Position numbers and translations under genes: made by a program
In this document: positions 34,531-47,000 of the stretch, piece after piece
Layout: each line of letters opens with the position of its first letter
Position numbering within the stretch: the stretch's first letter is position 1
The notes under the pieces: model-generated
Told to the model about the DNA's origin: nothing
The model's database searches: none
Seen by the model: the letters and a program-made list of their open reading frames with translations, nothing else
DNA from: Motacilla alba alba
Taxonomy: Eukaryota; Chordata; Aves; Passeriformes; Motacillidae
Length of the DNA: 64,000 nucleotides
Assembly: GCF_015832195.1 (NCBI RefSeq)
Contig: NC_052033.1
Span: 434,001-498,000 of the forward strand
Reading direction: 5' to 3'

Positions 34531-37500
34531 ATTAGCACCGTGCCTGTCACAGGTAAAACAGGCTGTCTGCCTCCCTCCCCAGACCTCTCCCCTGGGGACT
34601 ACTCTCCCCCCACCTGCCACATCCCACTGGAGGATGCAGCCCTCTGAGCACCCAAACTCCCACATGAGCTGAAACCAAATCCCAGCCTATTAAATATACA
34701 CAAAGTAAGTGCATGAAAGATTCATCCAGAGCAGAGAATGTCATTGGGGCAGTGCAGGAGATGGGACAGGTCTGCAGGATCACCACCACCTCTGCTGATT
34801 AATCCAGCACGTCCCTAATCACCCAGACAAGTGGAAGGCAGGATGGCACTGAGTGAGGACCACAAAACCTGGTGAACATGGGGAGAGACAGCAATTACAG
34901 CTGGTCTGTGTGTTCCCTGCAGCAATCCCAGCTGGATCTTGGGCAGAGAGAAAGGGAATTCCCTCTGCTGTCTGAGAGCCAGGGGAAACCTCGGAGGAAG
35001 AGCTCTTGGTGGGCAAGCTAAACAAACAACCCCATTTCCATCCCAGACACATGACCTGTTTCTACCTTGCCCCAGCCTTCCACTCAGCCCATTCCCATTC
35101 ATCCAGAGACACTGGGCAAAGGATGCTCATGCGCTGACTGTGACAGACAGGGAAATCATGGCACAGGGCAGGATCCCGGGAGGGAACCCTCCTGGAGAGG
35201 CAGAGCATCTGAAGTACAGCACAGCCCTCACCAGAAAACCCCATACTGCCAGACCCACAGAGTCATCCCCAAGAAGTCCCAAAAGGCAAATAGGAATGAG
35301 GACATTCCACAGCACCTTCCACCCACCCTCTTTCACCAAGCAGAGAAAGGTGTCCACTGCACTGAGGCCAACATCTTCCAAGGCCCCTAGAGAAGCTCAG
35401 GCTTTGGGGTTTGTCCATTTGCACTCCCCAGCTGGGCAGTGTGGGGCTTGAGGGAGGAAAAAAGGAGACAGGAGGAGAGGCAGAGACCTGGCTGCAGTGG
35501 CTCCAAGAGGAGCCAAAAGCATCCAGCTCTTGGCCACATCTGCTGCAGCTGCGCCCTCCATGTCCCCAGCACAGTATTTTGATTGCAAAAGGGTACAAGC
35601 TCAAAGTCTCTAAGGAAGCCTGGCCAAGCCTTACAAAAAGCTCAGAGGACAAATCCAAGGACAAACCCAGAATAATTTTTAGCCTGTAGAACAAGCAAGG
35701 GCAGAAGGGATGGAAGGCCCCTTATCACTTCTGAAGGGTACAAATAGCTTAAAGCAGAGCTGGGGGACACAGACCCCATGTCCCCACACCTTCTCCTTTC
35801 CACTTCACTGCTGCCCTAATCTGGGGACACTGGCCTGGGGGGGTCCCCAGGAGTTTCTGAGGGCAAGGCCTGACTTGCTGTGATTGGAAGGGTAGCTGAG
35901 GGAGAGCCTCCTTTGAGGAAACCTTGCTCTGGGAGCTGTGCATGACCAGGGGAGAACCAAGCCCTTCCCGCTTACTCGTTGGCATTAGCCAATGCCAGGT
36001 ACAACTTTCCATTCAGTGTTGGTGGGGAAAGACAGCTTTGGGGTGACTCAAACCACCCACCAATCTTTGTGTATGTTTTCTTACCCGGCTGCAAGTTGAG
36101 GGAAAAATACTATTGAAGAAATTATGTTTACAAAGTCTGAACATGATGATGATTTTCCAAATGGCCTGCTAAAGTGTTTCATTTAGAAACTGAGCCAATG
36201 TTTCCTCAAAAAAAAAAAAAAATCAATGTAAAATACAATATTTTGTTGCAGGTTAAGTACTAATTAGACTGGAACCATCTTACACACTTTGGGTTTTGAA
36301 GTCAATGATCAATAAAAATAAGAAAAATAGCTGTTTCCAGTGAAAGCAACACAGAGCTTTTACAACGGAGATGAGTAGCAAGGAGGGAGTTCTGCAGGTG
36401 GGGAAGTGGAGGTCAAGGCTACCCCAGCCCACAATCCCTGCCTTTTTCCCTACATGGAAGAGGCTGCAGCCAGTATGTGACTTCACTGGGAGATGCTAGT
36501 GCACCTGACTCAGTTTTTGAGGTGTCTACAAGGAACACTTGTCTGCAGGAACAGAAAAATCCCAACAGCATGTCAAAATCCCACAGTGACTAAAATCCAT
36601 CCCAGGCTTATGTAGAACGACCAGGAGCAGGAAGCTGCTCTCCCCAGGGCTGAACCACCATGGGCAGCAGGAGAGAGAGCAGGGACTTAGCAGAGTTGGG
36701 TGTTTGGTCTAACTGAGCCCTGCAGGCAAATCCATGGCAGGAACTCATGGATTAGCATCTTGCTTGCAGAGAAGGAGGCAGGTGGTAGAGGGAGGAAGAA
36801 GCGGGAGAATAGGGTTGGGATGGTGCTCAGTACAGGAGCCAAGCTCTGCTGTGGCACTTGAGTGGACACAGGGGATGCCACCGCAAAACACCTCCCAGTC
36901 TCACACACCCACACAGCTGCAGCCAAGGCAAACAGGGCAAGACCAGCTTAAAAGCAGGATTCACCCCACATGCTCCAGTCCAAACCTTGGCCTGCACTCA
37001 GATGTGATGTCCTATACATGCCACACCCCACTGCCCAAAGAACAAAGGTAGATGTGGAGGGAGGGTGTACGAGAAGCAGCAGGGGTTCTACTGCAGGTTT
37101 TGCATGATGGATGTTAGATGAAATATCTGAAATCTTAGAAAATATTACAAAAGTGGCTATTTTGCAAAAGTTAAGGTACATCCTATGGAATCTGCTTGCA
37201 GGGATGGCACTGCCCCTGGTTTCCTCTGCCGAGGCAAGGACAGCTGGTAGAGAGGGGCACAGAGTGAACCATGTCCTCTACTCCTGCAATTCCCTCCCAG
37301 CAACCTACTTGCTGCTAGTGGTAGTCCAAGTGTGATTCCAATATTTCCAGGTGAAACAGACCAGTCCAGCCTCCCCTCCAGGCACGGAAAGTGAAGGAGA
37401 AGGATGAAGCCTGGCTGGCAGCAGGGGCAGCTTCCCACCTTCCCAGCAGTCAAGACGCAGGCAGTGCTCCAGAGCTTCCGGGGGGTTTGGGGCATTGCAG

Positions 37501-38954
37501 CATTGCAGAAGTTTCAGCTTCATGACAGCGCATTGGTGTCTCCTTGCAAAGATGGGAAGTGGGAACAGACAGGGAGCAGGGTGAGCACAGGGCTGGCTGC
37601 CTGGGGTGGCAGGAAAGGGTGCAAGATGGGACATGGCACCAGGGATGCTCATCCTGCTCCCAGTATTTGAAGATCCCTCTGGGTATTCCAAGGTGCTGCT
37701 GCCACAGGGAGGGGACTTTTCTTCCCAAGGATCGGGTAGCAAGCTTGCCAGGGTGCAGAGATATGCACCTTTGTGGGGTAGCACCCACAGGGCTGAGAGG
37801 TGCAGGAGAATCTAAGGGAGAACCATTCCAGTGCTACCACCCAGCAGTGGCACTGGCAGGTATCTGGCCAGTGCCCTCCTGCTGGCCTGACTCAAGTAGG
37901 AATTTATTAAACACAAAATACCCACTTAATTAGTGTCAGACTTCAACAGCAGCTAACAATAGCCAGGGAGCTCAGCGAGAGGATGGCACATGATCTGTAA
38001 TGCCTTGAAAGGCCTCTGGCAGCAGCCAGGGACTGGCTCCGACCCCAATGACTCCTCCTGTGCTGGCAGCCCTGACAGTGTGGTGTGACAGTCAAACCTC
38101 TACAAAGGGAGAGCAGGGACTGAGCCACTGCCACCTCCTAGCGCCTGTCACCTGTGTCAAAACCTGGCATTTAAAATGGATTTATTCCATTCATTAATTC
38201 CTGTGGAATAAGCCCTGGTTCCTGCTGGGTGCCCACTGCCCTGGGAGCTTTTGGTGTTGGAGAGAAATCAGGTGGAGAGACCCTGGCAGCCACAAAGGCT
38301 CCATTTCCACATCCCTTCCACAGATCATCTTTACTGAGATAACTGGGAACAAGGTTGGTTTGAGAATGTTTGGGTGGAAATTGTCATTTTGGGGTCTTTA
38401 TCCTGCCAAGGGGGACTGGGCACCTTTGGTGCAGATGTCCTGACCCTCACCATCAGCAACTGCTGGGCTGGGACAGAGATGAGAAACATTCTTGGAAATC
38501 AGCCCCCAGTAAGAAGCAATTCATCGTTTCCTTTCCAAGACCTTTACTAGACCCTACTTCTGCAGCTGGATCTGGCCCTGCACACTGCTGTGTCCTGGAA
38601 CAGCCTCAAGCTGCTCTGGATAAGCCTCACTCAAGGCATTTGGTCACTTCAGGAACCTTAAACCAAATGATTTCTAATGCTTTTGATCTCCCAAAAAGCT
38701 TCATGAAAAATGTACACAACTCCCCAGGTTCCCAATCTCCTGCACATCATCTGAGCCTCACTCATTTTGGCTTAGGAAAAGCAACAAGGACGACCTATGG
38801 CATTTCAAAATATCCTTGGAGCTGTTTAGTCCCAGCTCATTCAATTGCCTTCTCACTGGGAACCCAAGGCCAGCACCACTTGCTTTGGAGCTCATCCCAC
38901 AACAAGCTAAAAGCCACAAAGAGTCCTGATATTCAGGCACACACAGCCCAGCAT

Positions 38955-38990
38955 ATAATCATGGAATCAAGGTGAAAAATTCTGTTCCAA
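38955..38990 (-). mobile_element. Possible remnant of a CR1 3' end
   Basis: ATAATCATGGAATCA followed by AGGTGAAAAATTCTGTTCCAACCA resembles the antisense CR1 terminus with an internal deletion. It is very short and divergent, so chance similarity is possible. Confidence 0.35.
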
Positions 38991-41900
38991 CCACCCACAA
39001 GGAATAGCAGGCAGGGGAGAGGAACACAGTACTAAGCTAGCCCTTTAGTTTGGCACACCAGAAACACAATGGGCATTCCTAAGTCCAGGTCTGGACTCAA
39101 ACTTCAGATTTCTTTTCCCTTTTCTTTTTATATTGCCCCCTTCTCTGCATGTGACTCATCCTTAGGCAGCATCTCCAGCCAGAACACAGCTCCTGATGAG
39201 CTGCTATTGATTTACACCATGTGAGGACAAGCTTATTGGGGAATAAGGGTGCCTTGTTCCCATTCCAGGATTTGTGTGTCCCTGCACATGAGTTAATTAA
39301 AAAGAGCTCCGGGAATAGGCAAGCCCTCCTCAAGCTCCTGTACCTACCAAGGGCACACAGCCCACCAGAGCCCACCCCTGGCACCTTCCACACCCCCACC
39401 CCAGATGCTGGGTGATGCTCAGCAGGTGTGACAGGAGGGTTGGGTTTGGGGTGACAGCCCCAGGGAAGGACCCTGCACCCCTGCCCTGCTCCCCCAGCCT
39501 GGACACAAGCATGGGCTCTCCCAAAATCTTTCAAAGGGCAGCTCCTCCCAGCCAGCAGCATGTTCTGGCATGACACTGTAATGGGAGCAAAGTGCTTTAA
39601 AATTTAAAGTGGGACAAAAGAATTTCCACAAAATAAAAATTACAGTTTCTCTTCCATTAATAAATATTACAAGCCTCACAAAAGGGGCTGCAGTCTCCAG
39701 CTCCTGCCCCTTGCTGTCCTGTCTCCCTCTCCATCACAGCCTCATTGTCCGCTCCTGCTCCCTGTGCAGTTCTAACTCCTACTCTGTGTGGTGAAAACTC
39801 TCTGAAATGGCCAAGAAAGCTCAAACTTCCCCATCTCAGCCCATTGCTAGTACCTCTCTGTGATCCCATGTGGTTTCATCATCTGCTGTCTAATGCAAAA
39901 TGAATATTCCAACCAATAAAGTGGAAAGCAACAAAAAAAAGCTGAAAATAAAGCCATCAAGCATGGGACCAATGTATGTTTGTCTCCTTTCTAATCCCAT
40001 TATTGCTTTGAAATGGGCTCTAGATATTACTGCTCCCTCATTAACAGCTGCTCTAGTTTCCCTCTGAACCCTGGAGACTGGACCCTGATGAATTTTGCAG
40101 CCAGAAAAAGTGTTTTTTAACCACAACAACAGCAACACAGACAGAAACTCAGATCAGAGCATCTCAAAGTGCTAATATTTATCTTTCCTCTGAGCCTGCA
40201 AGTAGACAAGATATTTTGGCTGAGGAGAGGAGGTGCAGAAGTGTGTGCATGTATGGAGCTGAGCAGGACATGGACGCTTTCAGGCACAATACATTTACAC
40301 CTCATGAAATTCTCATTGCTTTTGCCTATAACAAGTGCAGTGACCGCACCAGGCCATACTAAAAATACTGGAATATTCCGCAGCAGGCACTGGAATGCCA
40401 CTGTACCAGCACAGCTCAGGTCTCGAGATGCTCAGGAGAGAAGCACGTGCTTGCAGCCTGGGGTATCAAATGCCTCATTTTACAGTGTAGAAGATTTTGG
40501 AGGAGATTTTGATCTCCTCTACAACACTGCAAAGTGCAACCAAATCGATTCCCTCAGGACTCTGTCCTTCATCGTGTCCTGGTACGGGGCAGCCCTCTCA
40601 TCTTACTGAGTCCTGAGCTAGAGCAAAGCAGTCCTGGGGTTTCTCAGGGAATATTTTCAAGCAGTATGCCCTGGGAGAACTGCCCAGTCCCTTCCCTCAG
40701 CAGAAACACCCTGTAGGTGCTGAGGGACCCTGCTGCAGTCAGGGGCTGCAAGTTTTTCCTGCTGTATCTCCATCTTTGCTAGCTGAGGAGGGGACACAGA
40801 AGGGCTCAGCACTTCATTTCCTCACAGGCATCCTGTATTGAGGGGCTGGGGGCTCCAATCAACTCCCAGCCATTCCCAGTCCTGTGCCTGCTCCAACACT
40901 TCTGTTTTGGCTGTGAACAGTTGTTCTGACCAAGCTCAAAATGCTCCGGGGACAGCGAGCACTGCCAGCAAATACATTAGTGAGAGCAAAGCAGCTGGGG
41001 GAAAGGAGATCAGCTCTGTATATCTTGCCAGGCTGCTTTTCTCCTGCCTTCCCTCTCGGCAACTGTAAATAAGGAGAACTGAGCCGGATTAGAGGTTACT
41101 GTCCTGATCAAGGGACTTCTGTATGTCCTAATTCATTTTCCCCTGATCTGGTCTTTCCCATCTCATCTGTGCCACAGCCACAGTTCCTCCTGCCCTCAGT
41201 GCCAGCAGGCCAGGAGGTGCATTTCAGGCACTCTCAGTGGGAGATATCTCTAAATTACAAGAAAGCAAAAGCAGGTGGGTTTCCCACAAGAGTAGCCACC
41301 TGCAAGTGGAGTTGCTTCCCACTGAGCACCAAGCGAGCCAGGCAGCCCTGCTGGCAATGCCCACAATCCCGCAGCACAAAGGATCATGTCCAGACTGAAC
41401 AAAATGGGGAGGGAGCAAAAAATCAGGCATGGGACCATCAGACAGCAAGTAGAAAGCCAAATGCCAAAGCCTGGGGCCTTTCCCCTGCCAGTGCTGCTGT
41501 TGCCCAATGCCTTGCTCCTGCTGAGGGAAAATATTCCTGAATCATGGGTCCCCAAGGCTCTGGCAGAGGCAATCAGGCAGGAATCTGCCAGCACCAGCAA
41601 TGACCAGAGGAGCCAGATTCGTGCTTAAGCCCTGCCTGTCACACTGTGAGCTCCATCCTGAGGCAATGCAGATTTGGGATGGAGGAGTCTCAGGGGACAG
41701 TTCTGGACATGACCAGCCCAGCTATCCCTCTTCAGAGGGAGGTGATTTTGCAGGAGGACATAATGAAAATAAAGCAAGCTGTGGCATGCAGAGGAGAAGA
41801 TGCAGGTGCTGGGGCTGGGACCAGCCCTTGGTCACAGGAAATATTTATTACAATTCTCACTCATCAGACTGACCTTGATCACGAAGAAGGAGTTGGTGTT

Positions 41901-44900
41901 GTACACACATAATTAAATTATAATTTGGTTTTGTGCACAGAGAGGTGTACAAGTGAGCTCAGGGCTGTCCAAGGATGCAAAACACAAAGACGGGCATTTT
42001 GCCCTCTTCTCACATCACCACCCAGCCAGCATCTTCCCAAGGATCTCCACTGCCCCTGCAGGACAAGCTGTGGGAAGTACCTTCCCAGCTTGGACAGGCA
42101 TTTTGGGAACAGGTTGCACTTCCCAGCACAACTCACCAGCCCCCATTTGTCCTCAGGTTCAACTTGCTCAGCTTTAGGATCCCAGCTAAGCCCACCAAAT
42201 TCAAAGCTCCACTTCTGCAAGAATTTCGCTGCTCATTCCTGGTGAGATTGATCCTGGAGACCCAGCAGACTGCTCAGCTGGGAAAGAGAGATCACATTTT
42301 CCTTGCAAGGGATTTTGGGTTATGTTTGGGCAGTGGGAACAGGATTGGAGCTGAGACCAGCAGCCTCGGCCCCACCACCACTGCAGAGGTGGGAAATGGT
42401 CTACACATTGCATCCCTATGCAATACCCCATGCCAGGAGCAGTTCAGCTGCTCAGCATAGTGCAGGTCCTTCACTCATTTCCTTCTTTTCCTTCACTATC
42501 TGCACTATTTATTACTAAATAAATTTCAGAGGTTGGGGCATGATAACAGGGCTGAAAAGCCTGGCTTGCTTTTGTTTTCCAGACCCAGAGGGATCCAGCC
42601 TCTGTCCCCAAGAGACATTAAGGGATCTGAACTCACATGGCTACAACAAGGCTCTTCCATACAGAAATTCTCTATTTTTCTCTTAAGTTCAAGGAAATTC
42701 AGATAGATTCCTTCTCATTAGCTTCATCTTATCCTAAATCTGAGCAAGGCTTGTGGTGACAGTGCCAAATTAAGGGAAGGAGGCTTCCTTTTCAGACCCA
42801 GGCCCCCTTTGCAGACCTATGGAGCCTGACTTCTTCCAGGTTTCACCCTGGAGGCTTGACCAGCTGTCTATTAAAATCAGGTCATTTATTTAGGTACTTA
42901 GATCTGGACTTCAAATAGCTAAAATTAGTCAGGAAAGTTGCACTTTTCAGGCTTTCTCATCCCATGCCTCAGTTTCTAAAATCAGGGAAGAGAAGAAAAA
43001 TTATTTCTCTCCAACCCTTTCAAAAGCACTTGGAGATCTTCAGATGACAGCGCGATTTGGTGCAGACATATTCATTATTCTTCCCCTCCATGGTGCAGTG
43101 TTAAATCTTTCTCCATATAAAGTCATTTTCTAAATTAGGTAAAGACGGTGAGTTTTGTGCTGAGCACATGTGGATATTTTTATAAAATGTTTAAAACTTC
43201 TTGTCTGACTTTTTCTTCCCTTGAAGGACAACGTACCGAATTAAACCCTTCTGTGACCCCGTTTCATTTCACCCTCGAGGAGTTCTCAGCAAAACTTTGC
43301 CAAAAAGTAACATTAGTGAGTTCTCTTCCTCACAAATCACAAATGGCAAAGTTTGGCCTCATGTGCTGTTTGGACTTAGTGGGAAGAAAGGGGTTGGTGA
43401 TGCTCTGGGACAGCCCCCACAGGGTTTAACGCACTGCTTCTGCTATCCAGAACCAGACAGGCGAGTCTGCAAGAATCCCACAGGAAATGCTGTCACAAAT
43501 GGAGCCTCCAGCTCATCTCCAGTTTCTATCCCTGCCTGGTTCTGCTCAGCTGGAAATGCTGCCAAAGTGGCTGTGTGGCTGCTGGCTCCACTCCCCAAAA
43601 TGTGCACCCTGATGGAATAACCTGTGGTGGGTCCCAAGCCAGAGAGAGGATATTCTCCCCACACAGGTGGGCAGGACTGGGTATACCCACATACCCTGGA
43701 TCCAAGGCTGGGGACAGGCACCCTCGTGCAGAGGATGTGATCCTGGGATTAACCTTTGAAGTTCCCTCTTGCAGAAGAGGGGATTTTTTTCCCCTGCTAA
43801 TAGAGGATTGTATTGCTGGTAGTGATGCAGAGATGGGATAGATCAGCCCTTTACATCTAGTCCTTCACTGGGAAATCCACCCCCTATAGGGAGCCTGGCT
43901 GGGGACACACTCCCTGGCTCTGAGGCACAGGTACAGGGGAACCTGGCTCCCCACATGGCTCTGCATTAGGAAAACAAGACACAGTTGGGTCCAAGGAGAT
44001 AGGCCCAAAGCTAGGAGGACAGATATGAAAAGGGGGAAGTGGCACTGCACCTGCCAGGGAGCTACTCCTGCTGGGTGCTCCCCATCACTCACTGGCTGCA
44101 CTGGGGCTGCAGAGCACAGATGGATCCTAAGCCCAGACAGCAAACACAGGAAAGGTCACCCCTGTTCAGCCCAGCAATCTGGAGCAAAGCTGGCACTGTG
44201 TCAACAGGGAAAATGTTTGAGCTGAAGCAAAATAAAACATCAATGCCAAGAAATGTGCCTGCACAGGGGTTTGAGAAGGTTCGGTGTCTCGGCAGTGGGC
44301 TGGAAGGGGGGTCACAGGGGACACTGTGTCACCAACCAGCTTCAGGCTTTAGGTGGCAAAACCCTTTGGCACTCCCTGTGCAAGGATGCCAGGAACATGA
44401 AGGGGAGTATCTGACTCCCAGCCTGCATCCTACCCATGACTGGTAGTGAGAAGAGCTGGGAATGCCAGAGAGGACCCCCAGGAAGGTTTTGAAAAGGCTG
44501 TAACTGCCAGGAATGGGGCAGCCAGTGGCTCAAGATGTGCCTGGCTGGTAGTGGAGAGGTTGGGAGCAGGGGGTGGGAACCCCTCTGACCCCAGGGGAAT
44601 AAATAGCTCTAGTGACAATAACCATGACCAGGGGGGATGTACAGGAGCTGTGACCACACACTGTCCCCTTCTCACAGCCACCAAGACCCCTGAGCAGAAT
44701 ACCCCAGTCGGCTCACCCCTGCACCACCACTTGGCACAGCACAGTTTTGGGGCTTCCCATGGTGCCCCCACTCTCTTTGGGAACAGAGATGATTCCTGAA
44801 GACACAAAGCAGGACTCAACGCATTGGGAGGAAGGAAGGGATTGCAGATCCCCAAGGGACACAGCATGGGAACATCAGGGACAGAGGATGGCCAGCACTA

Positions 44901-45241
44901 GACCTGGCATCTGAATACCAAAGTAAAAGTTTCTTATCCTCCAAAAAAACTTTCTGAGCTCAAATTTCTGTTATTTTTAACCTCACTGCTGCATTATAAA
45001 TAACCACTGTGTCCAGTGCTTGCCTCCCAGGCCAGCCACTGTGGGTTCCTACTCCAGCTGGGGCAAACTTTATGGCTTTAGTTTTCCAAGAGCTGATCCA
45101 AAGACTTGGAAGAGAGCCAGAGAAAGGCCTGACCTCCAGGGAGAGGCCAAGGGAACCAGAGCTGCCCCATGGAGCTGCAGGGTCAGGAGGAGCTGAGACC
45201 ATCCCTAGCAGGAGTGGAAAGTGTCACTGGGAATTATCTGT

Positions 45242-45260
45242 GGGTGGGTGGGAGAGTGGG
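45242..45260 (+). other. Canonical four-tract G-quadruplex motif
   Basis: GGG-T-GGG-T-GGG-AGAGT-GGG on the + strand has two single-base loops, the arrangement that gives the most stable parallel quadruplexes in vitro. Confidence 0.75.
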
Positions 45261-45904
45261 TCCAGTGAGGGGATGTTTCCCAGGAAGTCAGGCTTCTCCC
45301 ATGGAGAGCATCCCAAAAACCACTTGATGCACTCATGTGCACAACTTGGTTGTTCTCCTCCAAATTTACCACCTTTTCAGGGCCAGCACCCAGTCAGCCA
45401 CCCAGCTCTCTGGGGATGGAGTTGACATGGAACAGTTTGGGTGCAGTAAAGCCCCAGAGATTCGAGGGTCTCTATGTCACTGTCACAGCCCCAACCAGAG
45501 CTCCTCAGGGTCAGTGTGACCCAGGGACTGGGCACCAGACCAGTGAGAAAGGAGGATGGGGGGAGTGTGAGAGATTCTGAGCCTTGGGGGCAGCCCAATT
45601 CACTCCAGGGGACACATTTAGGGGACAGAGTCTTTCCCAGACCCTGCCAGCATGCAGGGAGGGATAGGCAAGGGCTGCTCATCTCTTTGCCAAAGCCTCT
45701 TCCCCCTCCAGCACTTGCAGCTGGGGATGAGCAGAGCTCCCGAGGGCAGAGCAGGCCAGGGAGGCTGCAATGAGGGGCTGGTTCCCATTGCCATCTTTCC
45801 TATTTGCGCAGCAAAGGTCACTCCAGCATCCTGGCAATTGTTCTCACAGCCTGCAAGAAGGAGATTAAAACCTCCCTGTTTGGCAGACACAAACAGCAAA
45901 GGAA

Positions 45905-45970
45905 TAATAAAAAAGAAAAAAAAAAAAAAACAAACCACAGCAAACCAAAGCAACAACAACAACAACAAAA
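45905..45970. repeat. A-rich tract with (CAA)n
   Basis: Runs of A interrupted by G or C lead into CAACAACAACAACAAC at about 45952-45967. No upstream retroelement body was recognised, so it is called low-complexity DNA. Confidence 0.85.
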
Positions 45971-47000
45971 ATCCAACAACAAGAAGAAAATATTCAAGCT
46001 GCTCCAAGGCATTAAATCAGTCCAGCTCTCAGCACAGTCCCCATGGCACTATGGCTGCATCCCTCCCAGTCCAGGGGGTCCTCACACAGGCAGGCTGGAG
46101 AAGAGGCAGACCTTTTTGACCTTTTTTAGCAGCTCAGAAACTTTTTCTAATGAAAGGTTCCTTAAAGCACCGGGAATTTTGGCCCCAAGCTGTCTGTTTT
46201 CTGTATTTTTGCAGATTTCACTTGTGGTTCAGAGGAATTCAGGCACAATTAGAGCCATTGCTATTCACTTGCCAAAGAACAACACAGCCACACCAGGACC
46301 CTCTGCCCAGCGACACCTGCCCTAAAACCCCAGAGGGACCAAGGGCTCTACCCTGCACCTCCTCTTTGCACCAGGGTGATGGCTAATGCTAAGAGCTTCC
46401 AGGGAAATGCTTGTGGAGGACAGACTCCCACTGCCAATCCCAGATGCCTATCCCAGAGCCATCCTGGCAGGGGGAACAACCTGCCATTCCTTACAGATGT
46501 TTTCTTGCACCAGGAAGATGAGAGTCAGATGAGGTGCTGTTGGATAACAACCCCCTCAGTGATCCCATCCTCTTCCAGCCTTCCTTCCCTGCCACAAAGT
46601 GAGTGCCCCATGCAGGGCTCAGGAAGCAGCTTGGCTGCTTCACTCCCAGCTTTCATGGGAGTTTTCCCTGCCTCTGGCACCTTTTCCTTCCACACTCTGT
46701 TCCCAGGGGTGCCTTTGGAGGTGTCAGGACAGCTTACACTTCCCACGGGGTAGAAGAGGCTGTTCCTCTCTACAGACACCTGTGCTCTGAACAGGGATTT
46801 TTAAAGATGGCCTCAAACCTGAGGCCTGGGACGCAGCATCCTCCTGGGTTATTGCTTCTGCTGGACCCCCTGCTCAGCCTTCAGCCCCTCCCTTGCACAC
46901 CAGATTTGCATCAGGGACTCTGCCCTGCTATGCAGCCCAAAATAACTCAGAGGACAGGTCCAGAACCTGTGCACTTCCCAGATATTGTACCCAAGTAGGG

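Larger units (their letters stand above)
33001..47000 (-). other. Presumed CACNA1G intron 1, middle part
   Basis: No coding exon was found on either strand. Contents: an isolated palindromic X-box-like site at 33441-33454, a (TA)n tract at 33701-33716, a CTC-rich stretch near 34124-34152, a 20-bp tandem duplication at 34491-34530, a possible remnant CR1 at 38955-38990, a four-tract G-quadruplex motif at 45242-45260 and an A-rich/(CAA)n tract at 45905-45970. Everything else looks like ordinary non-coding DNA of moderate GC content. Confidence 0.7.
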
